Positions 44,147-56,983 of a DNA stretch of 64,000 nucleotides are shown here, piece after piece. Every line of letters starts with the position of its first letter. Position 1 is the stretch's first letter. The notes beneath the pieces are model-generated. The model saw nothing but the letters and a program-made list of their open reading frames with translations, had not been told where the DNA came from and ran no database searches. The stretch comes from Fagopyrum homotropicum (Eukaryota > Streptophyta > Magnoliopsida > Caryophyllales > Polygonaceae): positions 137,822,494 through 137,886,493 of the forward strand of contig BSWB01000005.1 in the NCBI GenBank assembly GCA_033239125.1. Reading direction: 5' to 3'. The position numbers and the translations under genes are program-made.

Positions 44147-47100
44147 AGATAGCCTTTTGGAACTGTCGAGGTATACGGAAAAAAAACTTTTGGACTGATA
44201 TCAAAATTACAACCCAAAACGAGCATATTGATATGATTATGCTAGCTGAGCTAAAAACAAACATTGAACCTATCGAGGCATGTTGGCAGAGCGCAGGTTT
44301 TGACAACATATGCTTTATCCCATCGGATGGCCTAGCAGGTGGGTTATGCCTACTATGGAAAAACAATCTACTCATCAATGAAAAAATAGAACTCCGTCAT
44401 ATAGATAAAAGATTCGTTACAGTGGACCACACCAACTTCGAATCGAACTTCTCCATGACCATTTTCCTCATATATGCACCTCCAAATGAGAGGCTGAAAG
44501 AAGAATTCTGGTCCAAAGTTACAGACTCTATAAACTCACAAGCTAAACCAGTACTCATAATGGGAGACTTCAATGATATTCTCAACCCCTCTGATAAACT
44601 AGGAGGCGCGCACCCAAGAATAAACCGTTTTCAGAGACTTCAAAATATCATTCAAAAATGTAACCTTGTGGATCTTGTGACCAAAGGAAATGAATTTACC
44701 TGGCGTAAGAGAAGAGATGGAGAGAATAATACATTTGAAAAGTTAGATAGAGCAATGGCACATTTTGAGGTACTTAATGCCTACAACCTAATTCATGTAT
44801 GGAACCACGCGTTCACGTCATCAGATCATTGTTTAACCACAATAGACATCAATAATAAAATAAAAAGATTCAAAAATAAACCTTTCCGATTTGAACTCAT
44901 GTAGTCTGAAAGAGAAGACTGTGAAGGAATTATCAAGCAATCGTGGAGAACACAATTCCCAAGAACGCATATGTTCAGCCTGGTCAAGAAACTAAACCTC
45001 CTCAAAACCAAATTGAAAGTTTGGAGCAAACTTAAATTTGGAAATATAAATAAACAAGTTCGGGAAACCGACGCAGCCATTGAAAACCTACAAAAGATAA
45101 ATTTTCGAAACTTCTCTAACGAACAAAACGAGAGGCTAAATAGACTAAACCGGAAAAGAGAATGCCTCATAGAATTCCAACAAAAATACTGGATGCAAAG
45201 AGCAAAATCAAAATCCTTAGAATGCGGGGATAAAAATACAAAGTATCACCATAGGAAAGCAACGGGAAGAAGAAATAGGAAATCAATAATCTCTATCCAG
45301 AGATTAAACGGCTCAAAAATTTTTACTGAAGAGGAAATCAGCTCCGAGTTTACGATGGACTATAAAGAACGTTTCAGGTCCAATCAAATTAATGAAACCA
45401 CCATAATGCAACACCTTGAAGTCATTACTAAGGAAATAACGGAAATAGACAACAAGGAACTCACCAAACCATTCTCTAATGAGGACATCCGGAAAGCTGT
45501 CTTTGATATTGGAAGTGATAAATCCCCAGGCCCAGATGGAATGCCTGCCGGCTTTTTTCAAAAATATTGGAACATCATAGGGCCCACTGTTATCCGTGCG
45601 GTAAAAGTTTCTATCGCACGGGTAAAATACTAAAGCAAATCAACCATACCTTTATCACACTAATACCAAAAACGGATAACCCATCTCAGACTAATCATTA
45701 TAGACCCATTAGCTTATGCTCAACAACATATAAAATCATTGCTAAAATCCTAGCAACTAGGTTGAAGCCAATCTTACCCAAGCTAATACATCCGCTCCAA
45801 AGCGCTTTTACACAAAATAGATCAATACATGACAATATCCTTATTGCTCATGAGATCTTCCACGGATTCAAAACTAAAAAAGGAAAGGAAGGTTATATGG
45901 CCTTAAAATTAGATATGGAAAAAGCGTACGATAGGGTGGAATGGCCGTTTATTCTAGCGGTTCTCGACAAATTTGGTTTCGAAAAGAAATTCGTTAACTG
46001 GATTAGAGAATGCATTTCCACGGTCTCATACTCCATCCTAGTTAATGATAAACCTTCAGAACTGATATACCCTAAAAGGGGCCTCCGCCAAGGAGACCCA
46101 CTTTCACCTATGCTCTTCAATTTAGGTGCGGAAGTTCTAGCGAGGAGCATTCAAAAAGAGTGCAATCAAAACAACAAAATAATTGGCTTCCCAATTACTA
46201 AAGGTGGATCTACTGTCCCCTTCCTAGCTTTCGCTGATGATATCATTATATTTGCCAAAGCAACTATACTAGCAAGTACGAAGATTCTAGATCTATTGAA
46301 TGGATACTGCCACATCTCAGGACAAAAAGTTAACTTTCATAAATCATCCTTCCAAACTACAAGAAACGTGGGAGCTGATATGGAAAGACAAATTCAACTA
46401 AAAATTGGTATAACAGCCACAAACGAGTTAGATAAATATCTTGGATGCCCTATCATTAACGGCATAGTAGACAAGACAGTCTTTGAAGATGTAATAACAA
46501 AATCTAGAAAACAGTTAACAACATGGAAATCTTCCACTCTCTCTCAAGAAGGAAGAACAACTCTAATTAAGGCAAACCTCAATGCTAAACCAAACTATAT
46601 AATGCAAAGCTTCATGCTTCCATCCAACATACACAAAGAATTAGACAAAATAAACCGAACTTTCTTTTGGAATAAAGGACCTAACTATCACCCTCTTATT
46701 AGTTGGGATAAAATCTGTAAACCAAAAAAATGCGGAGGAGTAGGCATTAGGAAAGCTGAAGATATGAACAAGGTCCTTCAAATGAAGTTACTTTGGAAAA
46801 TTATGGCAGAACCAGATAACATTTGGGTTAAGATAGTAAACGAAAAATACCTTAAAGGTTCATTTCTATGGAACTATAAAGTCTCGAAAAATACATCTTG
46901 GCATTGGAAACGACTAATGAATCTTCGACCTGAATTTGAAACTGGATTTAGGTGGAATGTTGGGGATGGAAATACCATCAAGTTTTGGAAGAATTCATGG
47001 GTGACGGATCAACCGCTCCTCAAACTTCTTCAGAATATTAGTAATATTGACGAGAATGAATTGGTTAGTAACTACATCTCTGAGAACAATTGGAATGTCC

Positions 47101-48266
47101 AAAAATTGGACAGGAAAATAGGTAAACATCTACCTAAAGAGATTATGGCCACAATTAAGTCATATCAACTCCCTAAATCATTCATCCAAGACCGTCTCTA
47201 TTGGGCAACCTCGGACAAGGGATCATACACCACAAAATCAGGCATAGACCTAATCCACAAAAACAAAGGGTTTACAACCAATTCTAATGATTGGATTTGG
47301 GAAATCGATATCATGCCCAAAGTCAAGAACTTCCTATGGAAATTGTCAATAAATGGTCTCCCTACTAAAGAAAATCTCGAGAAACAAAGGGTCCCAGTAC
47401 CGATGCAATGCGGACTCTGCAACCACCCATATGAGTCAGCAAAGCATGTTTTCTTCACTTGCCCTTTCTTGATGGAAAACATATCCAATGAAATTACTAG
47501 AAACGAGCTCCAAATAGCAAATAATTCAAATCAAAATATGCATAACATGTTCGCACTTCTTAGAAATAAACTAGATGATAAAGCAATGGTACAATTGGCC
47601 GTTACTTGGTGGAATGTTTGGTACTCAAGAAATCAAAACATTTTTAATAATAAAAAACCTCAAAATATTGAAGCACGTGTGCAAGAACAAATAAAAAATT
47701 GGCAAGATGCAAACAAAAGGATGAGTCAAACAAAACAAAAATCGACTAAAAACAATAGGAAAACCAGGAATATCCATTGGATAAAACCTGTAAATGAATT
47801 CACCAAATTAAATTTTGATGGATCGAAACGTGAATCGGGAGAATCGGCCTATGGATTCATTCTTAGAAACCAGCATGCATCAACCATCTCCCTAGGCTAT
47901 GGACAATGTGGAAACATATCGGTCCTCCATGCCGAAGCATGTGCGCTACGGGAAGGTTTGATCAGGGCATGTGATTTGGAGATCAACAATATTGAAATTG
48001 AAGGAGATAACCTTACAATTATCAATTCTATAAAACAAACATGGAAACCTCCATGGGAACTTGATCTTATCATTTCGGATATATCTAACATTTTGGTTAG
48101 TTCCCAGCAGGTTAGGATTCATCACATTTTCAGGGAAGTCAATTGTGTCGCCGATAAGCTCCCAGAATTGGGACACGGCTCCCCATTTGGTTGCTCATTG
48201 ACACCTCCTCAGGTGGTCGAGCTCATCCGTAAGGATGCTCTAGGTTGGAGAGTCTCGCGAAGATGA
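44143..48266 (+). pseudogene. LINE ORF2: endonuclease, reverse transcriptase, RNase H, with two lesions
   Basis: ORF2 copies the element at nicked target DNA. AP-type endonuclease: MKIAFWNCRGIRKK (start), MGDFNDIL and SSDHCLTT. Reverse transcriptase: SPGPDGMPAGFFQKYW, HYRPISLCSTTYKIIAKILA, LDMEKAYDRVEW, GLRQGDPLSPMLF and catalytic FLAFADDIIIFA. A Cys/His pocket CGLCNHPYESAKHVFFTCP follows. A type-I RNase H lies at the end (NFDGSKRESGESAYGFILRN, LHAEACALREGL, IEGDNLTII). Lesions: a stop TAG at 44902-44904, at a position normally Trp, and a single-base loss near 45609-45611. Past that, 899 codons are open. It needs both lesions repaired to work, so this copy is inactive unless bypassed. Confidence 0.93.
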
Positions 48267-48307
48267 TCTAGTCTAACTGCTTACCGTACAGTATCAAAAA
48301 AAAAAAA

Positions 48308-48325
48308 AAAGATGTTGTATTTTAT
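48308..48325. repeat. LINE target-site duplication, right copy
   Basis: Exact second copy of the 18-bp sequence at 42149-42166; the first As are shared with the poly(A) tail. Confidence 0.92.
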
Positions 48326-49431
48326 CTGGAAAAAACCCGATTCATCCACCCGTCAAATACCGATAAACAATGTTACGGGTAAATGACAGATTGAGTGAAG
48401 ATTTTTATGGGACGGGTCGGGTGATGAAAGCGATAATTTAATTTCTCTAATTTCCACATTGAATACTAGAGGTGAATTAATGAAATTAAAATATTTTGAA
48501 ATAGATTACTTGAACAATTTATTTGGTTGTTATCCGTGATACGAAATTTTAAAAACTTGAAAAGTATCACCAACTTAGTGATATTTTTCGAGTTTTTGAA
48601 AATTTTTTTTTTAAAACCAGAATCCATGTTTGCCAAAGTCTAATCACAATCAGTTTGGTAGTATGTGACACCAACTATCTGATTGAGTTTGATCAGACCT
48701 CGGAAAATCCGGACTCTGGTTGACAAAGGATGAAAAAAATTACCCCCTTTTTGAGGTAAAACTTAAGTTGGGTATAAGGGAAAGTTTTGCATGTTTCAGG
48801 TCGAGCCGATTTGGATATTCTAGCCTGGAGGACTAGCTGGATCCCAATTTTTTTCCAAGAAAAATAAAATAAATATTATATTTAATAAATAAAAATTATA
48901 CAAGTATCCTAATGGTTGTTGAAATTTGTAAATTTTCCACCTCACAATGTGGTCTGGAGTTCAAAGATTTGCTTGAGTTTTGTCTAAATTAATCAAAAAA
49001 TCCCATTCAAGTGTGGTACAAAATTTAACTCCGTCATTTTTTGCGTCCTGATGTCATCCATTTTAGAGCGTTTTTCACTCTCATTCTTATTCATCTCTTG
49101 ATCTCATAAGGTAGTTTTGTGTGGTTTTATAGTAGTTTGCTTTACTTTGTTATTGGAGATCTACTCGTTCTTTTATGAAACTGCAAACATTTTATCCCAT
49201 TTGAAGAGTAAATGAAGCATCTTTGGAGAATGTCTACAATTGGATAAGGTTCTGCCCGGGGCCAAGGAAGTTTAGGTCAGATTGATTGAGAGCCAGAAGC
49301 TAAAGAAATAAAAAGTGCTCGAAGATTAGTAGTAGTTGACCGATACCCATGCGAGGAGCACATGACCACTCCTTTCAGACGTTGCATTTCACACCAGGTC
49401 GAGCTAATGCATTGCGTTTGAACGGGTCAAA
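48326..49431. other. Intergenic DNA, no gene seen
   Basis: AT-rich. GGGACGGGTCGGGTGATGAA at about 48410-48430 recalls the interior of the hAT-type elements at 26.5-28.1 kb, suggesting that the LINE landed in a relative of these. Confidence 0.4.
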
Positions 49432-49546
49432 CGAGGGGAGTTATACATAGAGTTTGAAAAACTTATCCTTCTCGCTCATATCTTTCCTCGAGGGGAGTTA
49501 TACATAAAGTTTGAAAAACTTATCCTTCTCGCTCATATCTTTCCTC
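49432..49546. repeat. Two tandem units of 57 bp
   Basis: CGAGGGGAGTTATACATA begins each unit and TCGCTCATATCTTTCCTC ends each, with one or two differences. This is a recent local duplication. Confidence 0.85.
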
Positions 49547-49800
49547 AAAGATATACATATGCTTAGACTTTTGAAATTATATTTTTCTTTGTATATATGC
49601 TTTCCAGGGTTAGCTAGAAGCATATTCATCAAGTCATCTAGCTATTTGTTTGGATATTCAGTTTTTACATTAAAACTTAGATTTGACAACCTTCATAAGC
49701 CTAAACCACCCTCTTCAGTCGACTCAATCCCCTTCACCGATCAACTAGATCGCCACATGTTATCACGAATTGATAAAGGATATATTTTGTAAGTAATGTC
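49547..49800 (+). other. Unassigned ORF region
   Basis: An open frame of 93 codons (49511-49792) covers this; it contains the tandem unit and has no recognised motif. Not supported as a gene. Confidence 0.25.
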
Positions 49801-52800
49801 TTGCTAGTTTGTCATTGTTCTAGGTTGGAGAACCCGGCTTTGCATGAGAAATCTATGATATTTGTGAATTTTATATATTTTGATTGTATGTCTTAGTTTA
49901 TATGTTATGGTAGTCCAATGTTCATCCAACGAAGATGTGAGAATTGTGTGTAGATGATTATTGAGTCTATTTGTTCTTCAGGGTGATATTTGCAAGATGT
50001 GAGAGTTGCGTGAATTTAGATAATGGGTGAAGTGTGTTCCTTAGATCTCGCAAATAATTACAAGACCCACTATAATATAGGGAGTCGGGACCGGACACAA
50101 GGAAGATGATGTCTTACTTTGACAAATTAATTAAGAAACTAAATAAGCAATAAAATGAATATAAATAGAAAGTAATACAAATCGAACAAAGACATAAACC
50201 AAGTAAGGTCGATCGGCCTCAATAGAGTCGATCAGCCAAAGACCCAATCTTTGATCTAAAATAAATAAATAAATAACAAAACAGAAGTGAAAGCCAAGCG
50301 AAAAGAGCAAAAGTCCTTAGTAAGGTTGATAGGCCTTTAGAGCATGTATCAACCGACCACCTCAGAAACAACGTTAAACATTTATGAAGAGAGAGGGAAA
50401 ATGAAAATGTTGAACTTTTCGGAACCCAAACCAAGTAATTTGAGAGTGCGAGGATAAAGATAAGATAATGAATCAATAAAACAATTAAAAAATGGCGATG
50501 TCGCGCTTGTCACGCGGTTAGGACTTTGCTTGACATACATTAATGGTTGTCACTCATTGATTGTTACGTACTCAAAACAACACATATTCTTTATATCAAA
50601 CTCAATATGGAGGCATGAGTGACTCGACTCTCGCATTTTACCATCAACACCTTGAAAACATATATTAGAGGAAGATTTCAAAGTCGGCTCTCGCAATTTT
50701 GCAAAGAACAATCTAAATACTACCATAACGCATATAATCAATTCAACATCATAGATCAATGCAATTGAACTCTCCAGACCCTAGAAAAGATGAGAATTCT
50801 CAAGACATACCTAAACAATAATCAAATGTTTAATTAAAGTCTCGAAAACAATCCAGTCAATCGGTCTCATACAATAGGGTTGATCGGCCTTAGGGTACAA
50901 ACCAACGGCGGAAACTCATAATTTGCACAAGAGAAGATGATCAAACCTAATGGATGTAAGCCTTATTTATAGGGAGTGACACTAACATATCTACCTAAGA
51001 TCTACTAAGGTCTATCTTCTAATAAGATAAGAACTAACAAACCATATCTACTTATAATATATGATATATCCTTAATTGATGACTACAAATAAAAAACGTC
51101 AAGTAGACGGGCTTAAAGTTCAGCCCAAAACAAAAGGGAATAAGGGAGAAAGAAATGTCATCAAAGTGGGTTTGTCACCATAGTAAGGCCAATCGGCTTG
51201 ATCCAAATCATTGGTCTTTGACGCTTGATCTTTGACAGTGGTCATGTGCAGGTCACGTACAATAGAAACATCATAAGGCCGATCGGCCTTATGCTCATCA
51301 ATCGCTCTACATGCTTCCCGGTATGTTATTCCCTTAACTATTGGACATCAATCATTTTTGTCTTAACATTGACTTCTTTGACCGCATGAAGATCCTTATT
51401 GTGTATGAGGTCATTCCGTCGTAGACATCTCAAATTAAGCTCCGCAACAGCTGAAATACTTGCAATTTATTTAAACTAACTAGTAGTTCTCCGAAACACT
51501 AATTTCTTAGGAAAAAGACCGATAAGATATGTTATTATGCCCAAAAAAGTAAAGGGATGAAATAGAATGAGGATGGAAAAGCCGCCAATTTGAGTGCTAT
51601 CAAAACTCCATACTTGAACATTACTTGTCACAAGTAAAATTTGTAGATGTCTCTCAAATGAAAACAAATACCTATATCAGATGTTACAATATCAAACACT
51701 CAAAACCTTATCAACATTTCACCTATCATTATATAAGGTATAAGTCAAAGCTCATATGTTCCATGACTAATGCGCATAACTCTCTCACATATGTTTAAAT
51801 TATGTGTATAATAACGTTGAATCTCAACACATATGCAATAATCATTAACCATAAGCTTATCAAGGCGTTATTAATCTCCACCGCGTCTCTTTCCTTCAAG
51901 TAAATTTTGAATCAAGATATCTTTTTATAGGTTGTAACTTGAAGAGGTGACGAGTAAGGGTGATGAGTTATTTTTTCTTTGTGGTGCAATAACATCCAAG
52001 AGCAAAGAAGTCTATAAAAGCTCACGGGTGATTTGATTACCGTGTCCAATAAATCAAATTTTCTTCTTGCAATAGCCGAGTTTCTTCACTCTTGGCCTAA
52101 ACACTAGTTACACTGTTCTTTTCTAACACTTTTTTACTTTGCAAACTTGCTTCCCTTTTTTTTCTTCTCTTTTTGAGTTAGGTCTAGGTGGTGCATAAGG
52201 TATCTTTTGATATAACTTTTCTTTTTTCACATTATGTGCCGCACCACAAGAAATATTTATATGTTGATGTTCTTCACTACACACAACCTCATACTTGCTT
52301 CTTGCTTTCTTCCTTCAATGTAGGTGTCACCTTTGAATTTTTGGGTTGGTCAAACGAGGCTAAGCATAAATAGGAACAATTTTGTGGAGATACAAAGAAA
52401 GGTCGATACATGCCAAAATGGGCTACCAAGATGAAAATCATGCTCAGGGTAATAAGAGAATAGTAAGCTTAACAAAGACATGCCTCAATCAGTTTCATAT
52501 GTGTAAAAGCAAGAACAAGCATGCAGTGTTGAAATAGAGTCAGTCATAAGTTTTAGATAATCAAAGCATATAGGAGAACACTCATGAAAAAGAAGATACA
52601 CAAACAATATGTTCATAAGGCTAAAAGAAACTTCACAAGGCTATGTCGTGAAACAAATTTGCTTAGCGATATATTTTTACCCAATACTCAATGGCATAAA
52701 CAAGGTCAAAGTGCAAGATCTCGAGCATCATCAACCGATATAGAATCAAAAGAGAGAGATTTAGTTTCTGCAAAAGACGATAGCACAAACTAGAAAATGC

Positions 52801-54300
52801 ATGATGACGGAATAAGAGAAGGTTGATCAGCCCTATGAACCTCAATCGAACGGCCACTCCTTTCACATACAAAAGAGAGATTACAAAAATTAAACGTGAA
52901 TGCAATAGAAAGTTTTGTGCTTGGCCAGACCGCCAAGGCTAAAAAGCAAGGAGATCTTTTTAGAAAGATGAGAAATTTTGAAAAACAAGAGAATCTATTA
53001 AAAAAACGTTTGGAAGACATTTTATGTGCATACCCCATACTTAATCTTACATTGTCCTCAATCTAAGTAAAATGAAAATATTAAAGTATAAGGAAACTAT
53101 CAAAATGATGTAAGATTGCCTCCCAATCAACGCTTCTTTTAGGTCGATCTGGTTCACTCAATATAATTGAGGATCATTATTCTTCTTGATGTCTACGCTA
53201 TCAGGGAGTGCTCGCCCACATCTTCTTCATGCTTTGTTGAGCATCTTAAAGTTTCTCTTAATGCTTTTTCAAAGAATGTTTTGTCACCCTTAAACGAGTC
53301 TATTGTTTCATCAATCAAGTTAACAAGATTTGATATCATGTGTTTTTGAGTTGTAATTATAAGCTCGAGAAGATACGAGGAAGGGAGTGAAAGACAAATC
53401 TTCTAAATCTGGCATGGTCAACGCGACCGACTCGATCAAAACCCTGTGTAGACTCGACCAGGTAACAAACACAACGTGTGAATGATGTGATCATCTACTC
53501 GTAAAAGGGTGTCTATTGACTTGACCGATGGTGTTGATCAACTCGACCAGGCGTAAAACTTCAACCATTTCTTCATTATTGTTCCCACTTGCATAATTAG
53601 GTTCCTAATACCAGGATATGCTTATGTTTCATATCTATGAGTTTACCTTTATCCTCGAGCATTTCTACATTCCCTCGGCTTTGGGATCTCAATTAATTCC
53701 GTCTTAACCTTGAGTTCTTTGACCATAGGGAGAACTTTAAGTATCTTGTTGTAGACATTCTTCTAAAGATAGCTCCAAATAAACTAGAATGCATGATAAA
53801 TCATGAAAACATAAGCATATATGTGTATCCTAATCAGTAAAGTGAAGGAAGTTTACTATGATATGATACAAATCTGAATTATATGCTCGATAAAAAGGAT
53901 GGTGGAAAATAACCTAAAATGGAAGTTATCATGCACATTTTAACAATGACTTAGTGAGTCGTATGAAGGATTTAAAGCGAGTACATTTTAATTTTTTCAC
54001 GTTTATGTGTTGGGTTATAATTCAAAGGTTACCACATATATGAAGATCGATAACCTCTTCGGTGTGGTCCTTGTTAGTGCCCGAGAAGATTCATTATTTT
54101 ATGTGATTCGTTGTTAAAGATTGATTGTTGATGAGTGAGAACCTGGTGCTCTTACGGGATGCGAATTAGTTGTAGTGGTGAATCAAGAGTCCACGCTAGC
54201 AATGACGGGAAGGATTGTTCGTGATGAAGATGGTTAATTAATGAATGACTATGTTATGGATATCTGAGTATGCATTGTTTCTATGGTGAGTTTTTGAGAC
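49801..54300 (-). mobile_element. Degenerate Ty3/gypsy (Tat/Athila-like) remnant, minus strand
   Basis: At 53033-53061 the minus strand reads TTGAGGACAATGTAAGATTA and then AGTATGGGG, the polypurine-region wording of these elements, so LTR-like sequence should lie below it. GATCGGCCT words recur at 50213, 50876, 51180-51195 and 51272-51293, and CTCGACC/CGACTCG words at 53420-53560. No gag-pol motif is visible. Borders are uncertain. Confidence 0.4.
51272..51293. repeat. Perfect 22-bp palindrome with central GGCCGATCGGCC
   Basis: CATAAGGCCGA is followed directly by its exact complement. It is the strongest of several GATCGGCC copies in this remnant. Confidence 0.85.
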
Positions 54301-55454
54301 ATTCTTCGAGATCTAAGGTTACCATGAGATCGATAGGTAATCATCGAGATATCCATATAATTTAAAAAAGCTCGGTCCATCCATTTTCATCGCATATATA
54401 TCTGAAGGACTATATAGATTAAAAGGACTATATAGATTAAAGGCACCAATAGTCATTTTAAAGATAAATTTATTAGAAATGAAATACTTGGTGAGTAGTT
54501 GGTTATCAAAGATGAAAGTTGAAATGATCCATTGTAGTGAAAGTTGTAGAAAATGAGTGCACTAGCTTTGTTTAATAAGGGAATGAATGATATATCTACA
54601 TTCATATTTATAAATGAAATAATAATTTATTAGATTTACAAAGATATGCATATTAAAAATGAAGGGTCCTCCACGCCACATCATTTCTCGTGCTCTCACA
54701 CTTGCTTAGCTGGCGGTTCTACATTTGTCATTTGTGTAGGGGGGACTCTTCTTTACCCAGCCAGGGACTAATCAATAATTAAACAATATATGTAACCAGG
54801 CCTATATGGATATAGATGACATCACCCTCTTGTGGGCCCATCCACCTGGCACTGTCATGCCAATTGCTTACATGCTCAATGCGTCATTTCATTATGGCCC
54901 GGACCCTATTCAGTAAAACGAGATTTTTTTATTAGTTTAAACAAACTTTTTAAGTAGTTTTAGTTTTTATGGTAGATTTTGGAGTAATTTGGACTTTTTA
55001 ATTAGCTTTAGCTTTTTCGGTATATTTGTTAGTAGAGTTTTAAAAAGTTTTGTAAATTCCAAAAATCTAATAAATAACCTAATTGATGTTTGATAAAAGT
55101 AGATTTGTTGATAGATTTACCAAAAAGTCAAAAAGACAAAAATGTACAAATTGTTAAAAATGTAAAATAGGAGTAAAATTGTAATTTTTTTGATAATCTA
55201 CCCAAAAAAGCTATACTAGAAAGTTTTTTCAAATATTACCTAAAAGCTCTTCAAAAATCTAATCTCTCCAAAAATCTATTATTTCAAACACCATGTAGCT
55301 TTCAATAAATACAAAGCTTTACAATAATCTACACAATAATCTCCGTCTAACATAATAGAAATGTATTTAGTTTACTTGTATATTTTTGTTTATAAATTTT
55401 TTTGAAATTGTGGTTTAATGTAAAATTATATTTGTTTTTTTATTTTTTTTCCTA
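54301..55454. other. Intergenic DNA, no gene seen
   Basis: A 17-bp phrase AGGACTATATAGATTAA is repeated in tandem at 54409-54442. At 54930-55350 AAATCTACC/GGTAGATTT-like words occur in both orientations, as in a decayed MITE. Confidence 0.4.
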
Positions 55455-55602
55455 TATGGTATCAAAACTAATCAGATTATAATAAAATTACTTTAAATCA
55501 CAAGAAATGATTTCAAAATTTTCATGAACTAGGATATAAATATGGGCTAGATTCGTTTTTATCTCGTTTTCTTTTTCAGAGTTAGAACCAAATGGACCCT
55601 TA
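55455..55602. mobile_element. Right half of a Tourist-like MITE
   Basis: GGTATCAAAACTAATCAGAT, ACAAGAAATGATTTCAAAA and AACCAAATGGACCC then TTA match the right halves of MITE copies at 38927 and 59619. The left half is absent. Confidence 0.6.
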
Positions 55603-55636
55603 GAAGTTTAACTATACATAATATTTGAACCAAATA

Positions 55637-55675
55637 GAGCTTCCAAACGGGCCCTAAGGGCCCGTTTGGAAGCTC
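55637..55675. repeat. Perfect 39-bp palindrome at a MITE junction
   Basis: An 18-bp arm ending CAAACGGGCCC, a TAA centre, and the exact complement starting GGGCCCGTTTG. The right arm is the left end of the MITE at 55658. Confidence 0.92.
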
Positions 55676-55839
55676 TAGGAATCATTCCCGGTAACGGAAT
55701 GATTCCGAATCAATCAAAAAATACGTTTGGTTAAAGGTCTTTTATCACATGAAAGTAATCCCATCATTTTCATTTCCATTCCTAACCCTTATCCAATTTC
55801 ATTCCGTTTCCATTCCACCGCTCCAACCAAACGGGCACC
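55658..55839. mobile_element. Tourist-like MITE, same subtype as the PP2C intron copy
   Basis: It starts GGGCCCGTTTGGAAGC and ends CAACCAAACGGGCACC. GGAATCATTCCCGGTAACGG near the left end and CATTCCGTTTCCATTCC near the right match the intron copy at 20184. Confidence 0.82.
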
Positions 55840-55954
55840 TAGTCGTGTCAACTTTTTGTGTATGGTTTACATATTATGCATGCATTCTTCTGTTTCAATG
55901 TACTATCGTTTACTTTATTTTTATAAAAGAGTTCACGATCGTGCACCTTTAATT

Positions 55955-56081
55955 GTTCATGACATATGCACAATTGTAACATACGATAATGCACTATGAT
56001 CGTCAACCAGTCCATATTGTTCATGACATATGCACAATTGTAACATACGATAATGCACTATGACCGTCAAGCCGTCCATTG
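55955..56081. repeat. Two tandem units of 64 bp
   Basis: GTTCATGACATATGCACAAT begins each unit (55955 and 56019). They differ by a few bases. No coding potential is assigned; two 67-90-codon ORFs overlapping 55727-55999 are unrecognised. Confidence 0.88.
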
Positions 56082-56983
56082 GTTGTTCAAACAAGCCTAT
56101 GTATACACTGTTATTGATTTGATTCATTTGAACACCTTAAAAAATTAGGTGTTTAATTATATTAGATCAAATTTGCCTGTTTTTATAGAATTTTGCTCTC
56201 GGTGACAGTTAATCTTCATTTTTAGACGTCTCACTGTCTCCATGTGAGCAATTTGTGAGTATGTTTTACTGTAGTGCTAATTAGTGTGCAAATTGTGAGT
56301 ATGTGAATATTAGTCTAATAGTCTTCGTATATTGGGATAGTTAACTAGTTAATAGTTAGTTATTATTAGCTATGTTAACTGAATCAATTGATACTAAATG
56401 GCTCGTAATAGGTTTAGGTCAAATTTGATAATTTGTATTATGGATTCATCACCAGAGATTCTTCAACTAAGGTCGTAGGAACCGGATTTGGAAATTTCTC
56501 ATACATTTCGATTTTTGAGATAGAAATAATAGGACTCCCTAAAGGTCTAACAAAATTGCTTGATTTAAAGCTAATAAAATCTAAATTGTAGGAGATAATT
56601 TGAGTGTTATCAATTGTGCCTCGGGGATTTAGAAACCCCATTTCAAGTACAAATTTTGATAGGTGACATCGTATATTCTTGTTATGTTTTGAAGAAGTGG
56701 ACATTAAACATGTCTTTTGAAAGCCAATAAAGAGATTGATGATCTAGCCTTCCTTGACAGTTGTCTTCAACCGCAAATATTGATGTACCGGTGTTAAAAA
56801 TCTCATATGTGTGATGACCAATCCACACGATACTAACATCTTGACAAATTATCGTCTACCGTACTCAACACGTCTCGCACTTGTCTAATACCCCGAATTA
56901 CTTTAGTTTTAAGAAAACATTACTAAACTTAGTTATTTGTAAAATGTAGTTGGAAGCATGCAATTTATGTCATTAAACTTTAA
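56082..56983. other. Intergenic DNA, no gene seen
   Basis: The minus-strand ORF of 88 codons at 56438-56704 shows no recognised family. A polyprotein remnant cannot be excluded. Confidence 0.35.

Larger units (their letters stand above)
42167..48310 (+). mobile_element. Near-full-length LINE (L1-type) retrotransposon
   Basis: Order: about 195 bp of 5-prime UTR, ORF1 (42362-44146), ORF2 (44143-48266) with endonuclease, reverse transcriptase and RNase H, a 29-bp 3-prime UTR and a poly(A) tail from about 48296. An exact duplication of 15-18 bp borders it, the ambiguity coming from the A-run. The 5-prime end is not obviously truncated. The exact duplication and few lesions indicate a recent insertion. 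Confidence 0.95.

Noticed and set aside
49511..49792. 93-codon plus-strand ORF
   Set aside because: It covers the 57-bp tandem duplication and has no recognisable domain.
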